This document shows positions 25,981 through 32,645 of a stretch of DNA of 41,669 nt, piece after piece (the stretch's first letter is position 1; every line of letters starts with the position of its first letter). A model generated the notes under the pieces. It was not told where the DNA came from. It made no database searches and was given only the letters and a program-made list of their open reading frames with translations. The translations under genes were made by a program, and so were the position numbers. The DNA comes from an uncultured Eubacteriales bacterium (lineage in GTDB: Bacteria > Bacillota > Clostridia > Peptostreptococcales > Anaerovoracaceae). The DNA lies in NCBI GenBank assembly GCA_910583765.1, contig CAJTYS010000032.1, positions 1-41,669 of the forward strand, in the 5' to 3' direction.

Positions 25981-26009
25981 TTGACCCCGCAGTTCATATA
26001 TGGTAAAAT
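25981..26009 (+). promoter_or_regulatory. Promoter of the Rpn nuclease gene
   Basis: TTGACC (25981-25986), a 17-bp spacer and TAAAAT (26004-26009), leaving a leader of about 75 bases before the TTG start. Confidence 0.6.
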
Positions 26010-26087
26010 AAAACAGTTAAAAAATTACAACTCGATACCTGTTGAAAAGGGAACAGGAACATCGTATAATCAAAAGGAGGGATCGGA

Positions 26088-26999
26088 TTGAACAAGGGGA
26101 AAGAACTAAAAGACTTGAACTTGCTGGATCGGTTTCTGTTCAACGAAGCCGTGGAAGACAAGGAATTCTTGGAAAAAGTGTTAGGGGTCATTTTAGAAAA
26201 GGACATCGAGCTGGAGCACACGCCGCAAACGGAAAAAGAAATCAGGCGGTCCATTTGGAATCGGCAGATCAAACTGGACGTTTGGGCCATGGACACGGAA
26301 CATAACATCCATAACACGGAAGTACAGAAACAAAACACGGGAAATTTGCCGAAGCGTTCTAGGAATTATCAAGGCATGATCGACAGCCGGCTGCTAGCGC
26401 CGGGGGAAGTGGATTTTGGCAAGATGAACGATGTTTTCATCATCCTCATCATGCCTTTCGACCTGTTCGGCAAAGGACTGTATCGATACACCTTCCGAAT
26501 GAAATGCGAAGAAGCGGCGGACGTGAGCCTGATGGACGGAGCCACTCGGATCTTTCTCAACACCAGGGGGACGAATGAGGAAGGCGCAAGCCGAGAACTG
26601 ATAGAAATGCTTCGTTATTTCGAGGAAACAACGGACGAACGGGCGCAAGCTTCGGGCAGCGAAACCATCCGCTGGATGCACGAAAAGATCCGGTCCATCA
26701 AATCAAATGAGGAAGTGGGGATCAAATTCATGAACGCATGGGAAGAGAAGATATTGGACCGACAAGAAGCTCGGGAGGAGGGCCGGCGAGAGGGCATTTT
26801 GGAAGGACAAACGGAAGGCCGAACAAAAGGCAGACTCGAAGGTCAGAATGAAGAACGTGAGCAAGGCATCCGAAAGATGATCGAACTCTGCCAGGAACTA
26901 TCCATACCACAGGAGGATGCCGCTGGCAAAGTAGCTGAGAAATACCAGTTAGGGCAAGCGGATATGAACATTCACATGAAACGATACTGGAAGGAATAA
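26088..26999 (+). CDS. Rpn-family recombination-promoting nuclease / PD-(D/E)XK transposase-like protein
   Basis: A 303-residue protein of the Rpn (PDDEXK_2) family. The N-terminus LNLLDRFLFNEAVEDKEFLEK and the nuclease core IKLDVWAMDTEHNIHNTEVQ (the D, E and Q of the PD-(D/E)XK site) are visible, followed by RSRNYQGMIDSRLL. The C-terminal tail is a run of charged Glu-Gly-Arg units (EGRREGILEGQTEGRTKG and on), a hallmark of these multi-copy proteins. They cut DNA and promote RecA-independent recombination, and many genomes hold numerous near-identical copies. Start is TTG at 26088 with AAAGGAGG seven bases upstream; the other frame starting at 26042 is a shadow. A terminator follows at 27008. 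Confidence 0.85.
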   Translation: MNKGKELKDLNLLDRFLFNEAVEDKEFLEKVLGVILEKDIELEHTPQTEKEIRRSIWNRQIKLDVWAMDTEHNIHNTEVQKQNTGNLPKRSRNYQGMIDSRLLAPGEVDFGKMNDVFIILIMPFDLFGKGLYRYTFRMKCEEAADVSLMDGATRIFLNTRGTNEEGASRELIEMLRYFEETTDERAQASGSETIRWMHEKIRSIKSNEEVGIKFMNAWEEKILDRQEAREEGRREGILEGQTEGRTKGRLEGQNEEREQGIRKMIELCQELSIPQEDAAGKVAEKYQLGQADMNIHMKRYWKE

Positions 27000-27007
27000 A
27001 GCATCCA

Positions 27008-27045
27008 AAGAATGGGCTGTGACACGAATGTCGGGCCCTTCTTTT
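27008..27045 (+). terminator. Terminator of the Rpn gene
   Basis: AAAGAA...GACA, CGAA tetraloop, TGTC...TTCTTTT: a stem with internal mismatches ending in CTTTT, just behind the stop codon. Confidence 0.6.
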
Positions 27046-27072
27046 ATGCTTCAAATCTCTCATATAACGGAT

Positions 27073-27385
27073 AAAAAGGGGCTCAACCCACCAAACCACA
27101 ATACTCCCCACCAACAAACCAATCACCCGCCTGCAGCCACACCCCTGCTTCCCTATCCCAAAAGCCCAAGGGCCTAGTTTCGCGAAGGCCACCTCCGCAG
27201 CCTAGCGAGGACCAGTGGCCGGAGCGAACAAAAAGGGGCTCAACCCACCAAACCACAATACTCCCCGCCAACAAATCAGTCACCCGCCTGCAGCCACAAT
27301 CCTGCTTCCCTATCCCAAAAGCCCAAGGGCCTGGTTTCGCGGAGGCCACCTCCGCAGCCTAGCGAGGACCAGTGGCCGGAGCGAA
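27073..27385. repeat. Two tandem copies of a 157-bp structured repeat
   Basis: Copy 1 spans 27073-27229 and copy 2 27230-27385; I count seven mismatches. Each unit contains a hairpin region (GGCCAC/GTGGCC around CTCCGC/GCGAGG) and a one-sided C-rich/G-rich part. Copy 1 on the minus strand has a canonical G-quadruplex motif, four G runs of three to four with loops of 5, 3 and 5 bases (27142-27167). Copy 2 overlaps the 3' end of the NUDIX gene and provides its last codons. No ribosome binding site or family similarity supports the open frames inside the repeat. Type of element unknown: it could be a MITE or other dispersed repeat. Confidence 0.85.
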
Positions 27386-27394
27386 ACCAGGCCC
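27327..27394. other. 68-base extended hairpin over the NUDIX gene end
   Basis: GGGCCTGGTTTCGC (27327-27340) is perfectly complementary to GCGAAACCAGGCCC (27381-27394). Inside it GGCCAC pairs with GTGGCC and CTCCGC with GCGAGG (one mismatch or bulge), leaving a six-base tip. In copy 1 only the inner arms and TTCGC/GCGAA are kept. No T run follows, so it is not a standard terminator. Confidence 0.75.
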
Positions 27395-27787
27395 GTACAC
27401 TTTCACCTGCTCCACCATATGCCCAATGTTTCCTTCCCCTGCGAACCGCTCCAAATCAAAAAAGTCCTCATCCAAATCAAGCCACAGCAGCGGATGCTTC
27501 TCTGCCCGCAGTTCCCGCTCCTCAAGAAGCGTTCCCACATAGATTTCCACCCAGCAATCCTGGTTATAATATGTAAAATCCATCATATGGCTCAAAGAGA
27601 CGTCCGCTCTAGTGATCCCTGTTTCTTCCTCCAGTTCCCGATAAGCTGCCGCGAAGCCATCCTCTCCGGGCTCGATCTTTCCACCCACCAGATTATACTT
27701 TCCTTTATAAGGATCTTTCATCCTTTTACAAAACAGCAGGCTCTGCCTGCTGCTGTCATATACCATGATGCAATTGTATCCCTGCAT
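27359..27787 (-). CDS. NUDIX hydrolase (MutT-like)
   Basis: A 142-residue nucleoside-diphosphate-X hydrolase. The full Nudix box GX5EX7REUXEEXGU runs from G36 (GKIEPGEDGFAAAYRELEEE, then TGI), and the context YNLVGGKIEPGE fits 8-oxo-dGTP or related pyrophosphatases. The protein ends in GPGFAPATGPR, which is encoded by the flanking tandem repeat, so the original C-terminus may have differed. It follows the NYN/OST-HTH gene by 18 bases and is likely co-transcribed. AGGAGAAAGAAT precedes the start. Confidence 0.9.
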   Translation of the reverse strand: MQGYNCIMVYDSSRQSLLFCKRMKDPYKGKYNLVGGKIEPGEDGFAAAYRELEEETGITRADVSLSHMMDFTYYNQDCWVEIYVGTLLEERELRAEKHPLLWLDLDEDFFDLERFAGEGNIGHMVEQVKVYGPGFAPATGPR

Positions 27788-27805
27788 ATTCTTTCTCCTG
27801 AAACG

Positions 27806-28711
27806 CTATCCTCTGTATCTTACAATGTTTTGGACTCCCACTTTGCATACCTGAATGCCCGCTATGCTGCGGATATACTTTTTGAACTGGGAAAACCCAT
27901 AATCCTGCACATTGAAGTTTTCGTACTTTTGATGAAGTTCCTGTCCCAAAGTACCCAAATCCATGCCGTCCTTGCCGCCAGCCTGGACCGTTTTAATGAT
28001 GAAATCTTCTACATTGGTGCTTTCCGCCAGTTTCACAGAAACGTAGTTGCCCTTTTTCAACAAACGGATCTTAGAAAATTCCTCCAGCAGTTTTGACAGC
28101 AAGCTGTAGCCATAACTCCGCACGTCAAAATCCGGGTACAGTTTCAGCAAACGATTTCCGAGTTCCGCCAGTCCGGTTTCTCTGCCATTGTTGGTGTTTT
28201 CCGTGATGATCTTGACAATGGCTTCCTCGATCACGGATTTGTCCACATCCTTGACCTCTGCCTCTTCCTTGCTGCTTTCCTCGCCCTGCAGCAGCTCCAG
28301 TCTGGTGAAAATATCACAGGCTTTTCTAAAAGCCATAGGCGTCTTCTGTTCTCCCATGCCAATCACTGTCAGGCCGGATTCCCGAATGCGGCTGGCCAGC
28401 TTTGTGAAGTCACTATCACTAGATACGATGCAAAAGCCTTCCACCGTATTGGTGTACAAAATATCCATGGCATCAATGATCAACGCCGAATCCGTGGCGT
28501 TCTTTCCTGTGGTATAGCTAAATTGCTGGATCGGCGTGATAGAGCTGGACAAAAGCTCTTCTTTCCAACTGGAATTCTGCCGGCTGGTCCAATCTCCGTA
28601 GATCCTCTTGTACGTCACGTTCCCATGCTTGGACAGCTCGTCCAAAATAGGGTCAATGTATTTTGCTGAAACATTGTCAGCATCAATGAGCAGCGCGATT
28701 CTTTTTTCCAA
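27806..28711 (-). CDS. NYN-domain RNase with two OST-HTH/LOTUS domains
   Basis: A 301-residue protein. Residues 1-150 are a NYN (PIN-like) nuclease domain with acidic residues in LLIDADNVS (D10, D12), ATDSALIIDAMDIL and VSSDSDF. Two tandem OST-HTH (LOTUS) modules follow (about 165-235, VRSYGYSLLSKLLEEF, and 240-300, VQDYGFSQFKKYIRSI), which bind RNA, including G-quadruplex RNA in known cases. The start is TTG at 28711 with AAGGAG six bases upstream; the open frame continues to 28807 without a site. The protein probably cleaves or processes RNA in the cytosol. The NUDIX gene follows in the same transcript. Confidence 0.9.
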   Translation of the reverse strand: MEKRIALLIDADNVSAKYIDPILDELSKHGNVTYKRIYGDWTSRQNSSWKEELLSSSITPIQQFSYTTGKNATDSALIIDAMDILYTNTVEGFCIVSSDSDFTKLASRIRESGLTVIGMGEQKTPMAFRKACDIFTRLELLQGEESSKEEAEVKDVDKSVIEEAIVKIITENTNNGRETGLAELGNRLLKLYPDFDVRSYGYSLLSKLLEEFSKIRLLKKGNYVSVKLAESTNVEDFIIKTVQAGGKDGMDLGTLGQELHQKYENFNVQDYGFSQFKKYIRSIAGIQVCKVGVQNIVRYRG

Positions 28712-28924
28712 ATTTCTCTCCTTAAGCCTGATGCGCGTTGACCGTGCCCAAGCGGTTCCCAATCTGTTTAACCGTTTAATCGTACCACTTTTTACCGGTA
28801 AAGTCAAAAGAAAAATATCGACATTCTAATGTGCGCGGGAACATCTCTTGCTATCAATGACAAATCAGGATTCGCGGTGCTTCATGATTTTCCACAAAGC
28901 AGGTTCTTTCTTTGCAAAGTCGCC

Positions 28925-29896
28925 TCAGTCGCTTTCCCGTACTGGGAACCGAAGCACAGTCTTCAATTTCTCTGGGGCCGTCCTTCTCGGGTCTGACAAA
29001 TAGATCTCATGATGCCTTCTTTCCTTGGAAAAATCCGTGACAAAACCAGAAGTCTTCAAAAATTTATGGATCTTTTCAATGGTCGCAGGCTCCTCATCGT
29101 AAGGGCCTTTATGCATGGCTTGGACGCAAAGGCCTTCTTCCCAGACCACAAATCTTGCTGCGGAAACATCCAACTCCGGTTTTTTCGCTGCCAGCTGCTC
29201 TTTGGCCTGGAGAAACACTTGCTCTGTGACAAATTCTGGCTGGCGGATCATGGAAGTCCAGACAAACTGATCCTTGTCGCCAATGCCTTCCTTCTGAAAC
29301 ACCTGGCCATTCGCTTCTTGCGCCTGCCCGTCTTGAACGCTGTTTCCTGTCTCCCATAGACCTTCCAACGGCGGCACCACGTATTCAAAATACCCTTCTG
29401 GCGGATCGCCTCCCATTTTACTCATTTTTATGGAATAGGAAAGGCCATACAGCAGCTCCAGTGCGTCCTTGTACTCCTGGCTCGTGTTAGGATCGCCTTT
29501 TCCGTCCACCATGATGAAAGCCATTTCTGGCACTTGCACCAAGGAAGGCTTTGCCTTTGGCACATACAGATCCTTATATTCCTTTTTGTAATCTACTTTT
29601 CCTGGCTTGATGCCGCTGCAGGTTCTGCGGGCAAGCTCTGCCAGGAACCCTCGATCCTCCAACTCTTCTATGAGAAACATCTGAGAACCCTCGTGGGGTT
29701 CCACTATCACAGGATCTTCTAAAAACGCCTGCCCTTCTTCTGTTATTTTCACATAAAACCGGTCATCTTCCACTGTGGCGAAAAACTTCCTGTCACAATA
29801 AAGGCCGTATTCACCGAACATTTTTTTATAAGTGATGTTTCCTGCGCCAGAAAGCTGATCGCAGACGTATTCTACAAATTCTATGCTTGAAGCCAT
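28925..29896 (-). CDS. Fusion of a TfoX N-terminal domain and a GyrI-like domain
   Basis: A 323-residue protein in two parts. Residues 1-100 match TfoX_N (ITYKKMFGEYGLYCDRKFFA, then VKITEEGQAFL). Residues about 105-323 match the GyrI-like small-molecule-binding family (YKKEYKDLYVPKAKPSLVQV, PEMAFIMVDGKGDPN, then the C-terminal RRHHEIYLSDPRRTAPEKLK). These domains often occur as separate neighbouring proteins. The combination suggests a cytosolic small-molecule sensor, not a competence factor. The start at 29896 follows GGGAGGAAGAAATC. It is the last gene of a four-gene minus-strand set behind a WYL regulator. Confidence 0.85.
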   Translation of the reverse strand: MASSIEFVEYVCDQLSGAGNITYKKMFGEYGLYCDRKFFATVEDDRFYVKITEEGQAFLEDPVIVEPHEGSQMFLIEELEDRGFLAELARRTCSGIKPGKVDYKKEYKDLYVPKAKPSLVQVPEMAFIMVDGKGDPNTSQEYKDALELLYGLSYSIKMSKMGGDPPEGYFEYVVPPLEGLWETGNSVQDGQAQEANGQVFQKEGIGDKDQFVWTSMIRQPEFVTEQVFLQAKEQLAAKKPELDVSAARFVVWEEGLCVQAMHKGPYDEEPATIEKIHKFLKTSGFVTDFSKERRHHEIYLSDPRRTAPEKLKTVLRFPVRESD

Positions 29897-29959
29897 GATT
29901 TCTTCCTCCCTTGTGTTGCGCTTGTTACCAGTATACACAAAAAACACGACACTAGTATG

Positions 29960-30868
29960 TCATGTTTGATAAATTTCCGCGATCCGAAGGGCCATGTCTC
30001 GAAGTTCGGTCCGCAGGAACGCAGGCTCTAATAGCTCTACCTGCGATCCGAAGGTGAGCAGCCAGCCAAAGACATGATCTTTGTCCGTGAAACCAAAAGA
30101 AAAAAGCAGCCGTCCATCTTCCTGTTCTTCAAAGCTTTCCGCACCAAATTCTTCAATGAGCCTCCATTTGGCCTTAGGCTGAAACAGCGCCTTCACTTGC
30201 ATTTGCGGCATAAATGCCTGTTCCGGCTGGATCTTGTAAGGCGGCGGGTTCCTAGACACAAAACGGCGGTCCAGCAGTTCTAGTCCCAGCATCCGATTCA
30301 GCTTGAACAGCCGATAATCCCGCCGTTTTTGACAGTATCCCCACACATACCAGGAAGACCATTGAAACACCAGAAGATAAGGTTCGATCTGCCTGCATTC
30401 TTCGCCTTTGCTGGAATAATACCGAAAAGAGATCTCCCAGCATCCATCGATGGCCCTGCGGATTAACTCCATTTTAGGCGCCAAGGACTGCTTATAATAG
30501 GAAGAAAGATCAATCAACATGTGCTGCCCTTCATCCATCACAGTCTTGCTGTCAGGAGCCAGCTTTTCCATCAATTGACGATAGCGATTGGTCCCTGAGA
30601 CGCTGTCCAGACCCTGCAAGCCTGTGAGAATGGACTCCATTTCCCCAGCTGTCAACAGGGTCCGGTCCATACGATAGCCCTCCATGATGGAAATGCCGCC
30701 GTTCTTTCCCTGAGCAGTCACTACTGGGATCCCTGCTTTACACAAAGCCTCCACGTCTCGGTTGATAGTCCTGCGGGACACTTCAAACTTTTCCGCCAAA
30801 TAAGGAGCTGTGACCCGCTCTTGCTGCAGCAGAACAGTGAGGATCCCCATCAATCGGTCAATTTTCAT
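29960..30868 (-). CDS. WYL-domain transcriptional regulator (YafY/DeoR type)
   Basis: A 302-residue protein with an N-terminal HTH_11/DeoR-like winged helix (MKIDRLMGILTVLLQQERVT, then APYLAEKFEVSRRTINRDVE) and a central WYL domain (residues 135-220; the motif reads SSWYVWGYCQKRRDYRLFKL) plus the C-terminal WCX-type extension. WYL domains bind ligands such as nucleic acids or small molecules; many such regulators control redox or phage-defence genes. It lies in an operon with a flavodoxin reductase, a PNPOx-like protein and the TfoX-GyrI protein, probably its targets. GGAGG precedes the start. Confidence 0.9.
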   Translation of the reverse strand: MKIDRLMGILTVLLQQERVTAPYLAEKFEVSRRTINRDVEALCKAGIPVVTAQGKNGGISIMEGYRMDRTLLTAGEMESILTGLQGLDSVSGTNRYRQLMEKLAPDSKTVMDEGQHMLIDLSSYYKQSLAPKMELIRRAIDGCWEISFRYYSSKGEECRQIEPYLLVFQWSSWYVWGYCQKRRDYRLFKLNRMLGLELLDRRFVSRNPPPYKIQPEQAFMPQMQVKALFQPKAKWRLIEEFGAESFEEQEDGRLLFSFGFTDKDHVFGWLLTFGSQVELLEPAFLRTELRDMALRIAEIYQT

Positions 30869-30890
30869 GAAAACGCCTCCTTCACAAGCT

Positions 30891-31388
30891 TTACGGCAGC
30901 CCCACTTTTCGCCGCTTTGCCGTCAGACTGTTCGCCCGCAGCCGCAGCACCGCTACCCTTGGCACCACTTCATGGTGGAAATGATAGTCAGCCTTTCCCT
31001 CTTCTACGCCATATTGCTTCAGCAGCGCGCAGAGCGCCGCCTCCTTTTCTTCCTCAGCCACATAGTCCATCTCTCCAGTGCCCATGACGCTCTCAAATTC
31101 CATGGTGCATTCGCAGGCACCCACCTGCGGCCCAGTGACGATTTCATGGGCATCTTCCATGACAAAGCTCACTTTATTGTTTTTATGAAGCAGCTCGTGC
31201 TTCCGTCCAGAATCCGCTCCGTGGAAATAAAGGGTCACTTGTCCATTTTTCTCTGAAAAACCGAAATTCATGGGCACGGCATAAGGGTATTCGCCATCGC
31301 TGTGGAATGCCACATGGCAGACTCTGCATCTTCTGATGATTTCCAGGATCTCATGAAAATCCCGGATCTCCCGATCATTTCTTCTCAT
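30891..31388 (-). CDS. Pyridoxamine 5'-phosphate oxidase-like flavin protein (NimA type)
   Basis: A 165-residue split-barrel flavoprotein. The family start DFHEILEIIRRCRVCHVAFH, then YPYAVPMNFGF, and the flavin-contacting stretch LYFHGADSGRKHELL identify the NimA-like branch of the PNPOx superfamily, whose members reduce nitro compounds or bind heme or F420/FMN. The C-terminal half ends basic (LTAKRRK). The ATG overlaps the stop of the preceding flavodoxin reductase (ATGA), so the two are translationally coupled and perhaps share a redox pathway. Confidence 0.88.
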   Translation of the reverse strand: MRRNDREIRDFHEILEIIRRCRVCHVAFHSDGEYPYAVPMNFGFSEKNGQVTLYFHGADSGRKHELLHKNNKVSFVMEDAHEIVTGPQVGACECTMEFESVMGTGEMDYVAEEEKEAALCALLKQYGVEEGKADYHFHHEVVPRVAVLRLRANSLTAKRRKVGLP

Positions 31389-31969
31389 TTTACAAGCTCC
31401 TTCATCAATTTCTCCGCGAATGCCAAGGCATGAACTGTCTTTTCCTCATCCATGAAAGCCTGCTTGTAATTCTTGTGCCGCTCTACCAGCATGCCAAGGT
31501 AAGCCATCTGGGAATGTTTGCAGTAACGTTTCACCCCTTCTTCCCAGAGATCAGCTCCCTTTTCCGGCGCGTATCCACAGGTGGTGATCACAGCCAGCTT
31601 TTTCCCAGCCCAAAGCGCCGGGCCCTTTTCATCGCCGTAATATTTGTTCATGGCATATACCATTCTGTCCAGAGCCGCTTTCATAGGAGGCGTGCAGTAC
31701 CAGGAATAAATAGGCAATGCCAGTATGATCAAGTCGCTCTCCAATACTTCTTGAAATATGGTTCCCATGTCATCTTTTTGGACACACCCTGGCCGGGACC
31801 AGTCCTTTTGACAGCCTCTGCAGGCCGTGCAGCCCCGGATGTCTCTATCATAAAGCCAGGTCAAGCCGCATTCTATCCCCTGCTGCTCCAGTTTCTTCAT
31901 CACTACGGTTGTCAATGCTATGGTGTTCCCTTGTTTTCTAGGGCTTCCCATCAAAATATGGCATTTCAC
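31385..31969 (-). CDS. Flavodoxin-fold NADPH-dependent FMN reductase
   Basis: About 194 residues. The FMN loop is ILMGSPRKQGNTIAL, followed by the cysteine group GCTACRGCQKDWSRPGC and ALPIYSWYCTPPMKAALDR. Start choice: GTG 31969 has AGGAG ten bases upstream and yields VKCHILMGSPRK, the usual family start; an ATG at 31990 adds seven residues but lacks a ribosome binding site. It is the first gene of the flavodoxin-PNPOx-WYL-TfoX/GyrI set and has a promoter at 32077-32105. Confidence 0.87.
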   Translation of the reverse strand: MKCHILMGSPRKQGNTIALTTVVMKKLEQQGIECGLTWLYDRDIRGCTACRGCQKDWSRPGCVQKDDMGTIFQEVLESDLIILALPIYSWYCTPPMKAALDRMVYAMNKYYGDEKGPALWAGKKLAVITTCGYAPEKGADLWEEGVKRYCKHSQMAYLGMLVERHKNYKQAFMDEEKTVHALAFAEKLMKELVK

Positions 31970-32076
31970 GTTATCATCACTCCTATCCATTATATTGTTG
32001 ATTTTTAGATTCCCAATTCGTCTTTCACTGTGCCCATCGCGCTAATCAAGTCCTATCCTGATCAGCCTTGTTTTCC

Positions 32077-32105
32077 AGTTTACCCTCTAGCGCGGGTTCT
32101 GTCAA
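32077..32105 (-). promoter_or_regulatory. Promoter of the flavodoxin/PNPOx/WYL operon
   Basis: On the minus strand TTGACA (32100-32105), a 17-bp spacer and TAAACT (32077-32082) precede the first gene by about 110 bases. Confidence 0.6.
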
Positions 32106-32176
32106 TCCATTGGCCTGCCGCAGAAATCAAATTTCAACAGCGCGAAGACAGCAAGGCAGCGGCCAGTATGGGACCA

Positions 32177-32218
32177 TTGACAACACAGCTCTTTCCAAGT
32201 ACAATATTACATATGTAA
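32177..32218 (+). promoter_or_regulatory. blaI promoter with BlaI-type operator
   Basis: TTGACA (32177-32182), 17 bp, TACAAT (32200-32205), immediately followed by the palindrome TTACATATGTAA (32207-32218) within ATTACATATGTAAG. This closely matches the known bla operators of Bacillus, recognised by BlaI. It covers the expected start of transcription, so BlaI should repress its own operon. Confidence 0.85.
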
Positions 32219-32234
32219 GTTCAAGGAGGAAGCC

Positions 32235-32645
32235 ATGAAAAATCTCCCGCAAATTTCTGAAGCGGAATATGAAGTGATGAAGGTCATCTGGAGCCATGCT
32301 CCCATTAATACCAATCAGGTCGTGGCGCATCTGGCTGACAGTGGCTGGAGCCCTAAGACCATCCAGACCATGCTGCTGCGCCTGGTGAAAAAAGGCGCCC
32401 TGGAAAAAGAAAAGCAAGGCCGTGTCTTTGTTTATGCCCCACTTGTCCAAAAGGAGGAATATAGGACTAATGCCAGCCGCAATTTTTTAAATCGCTTTTA
32501 TGATGGAGCATTAGGCTCCATGGTGTTGCATTTTATCAAACAGGACCAGCTTTCTCAGGATGAGCTCCAAGAGCTTCGCCAGATTTTAGAAGGAAAGAAA
32601 CCAAGCGCTGAAAATCCTGGTGGAAAGGAGCCAGGTCATGGCTGA
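32235..32645 (+). CDS. blaI: BlaI/MecI-family repressor
   Basis: A 136-residue winged-helix repressor. The family start is ISEAEYEVMKVIWSHAPINT, then TIQTMLLRLVKKGALEKEKQ, and YRTNASRNFLNRFYDGALGS around the site at which BlaR1-type proteases inactivate the repressor. It binds the palindrome at 32207. Ribosome binding site AAGGAGG. It overlaps the blaR1 start by eight bases. No beta-lactamase or PBP2a gene follows, so its regulon lies elsewhere or is only this operon. Confidence 0.93.
   Translation: MKNLPQISEAEYEVMKVIWSHAPINTNQVVAHLADSGWSPKTIQTMLLRLVKKGALEKEKQGRVFVYAPLVQKEEYRTNASRNFLNRFYDGALGSMVLHFIKQDQLSQDELQELRQILEGKKPSAENPGGKEPGHG

Noticed and set aside
25418..26087. Possible CRISPR array or phage defence locus in the gene-poor stretch
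   Set aside because: No regularly spaced repeats; only a gene fragment and a promoter are visible. No CRISPR array was found anywhere in the window.
26042..26305. ATG-started frame overlapping the Rpn gene
   Set aside because: Arg/Gly/His-rich translation without homology; the TTG at 26088 with AAAGGAGG gives the genuine protein.
27083..27349. 88-codon minus-strand frame within the tandem repeat (and a plus-strand one from 27215)
   Set aside because: Repeated sequence translated twice; no ribosome binding site, low-complexity Trp/Gly or Pro-rich product.
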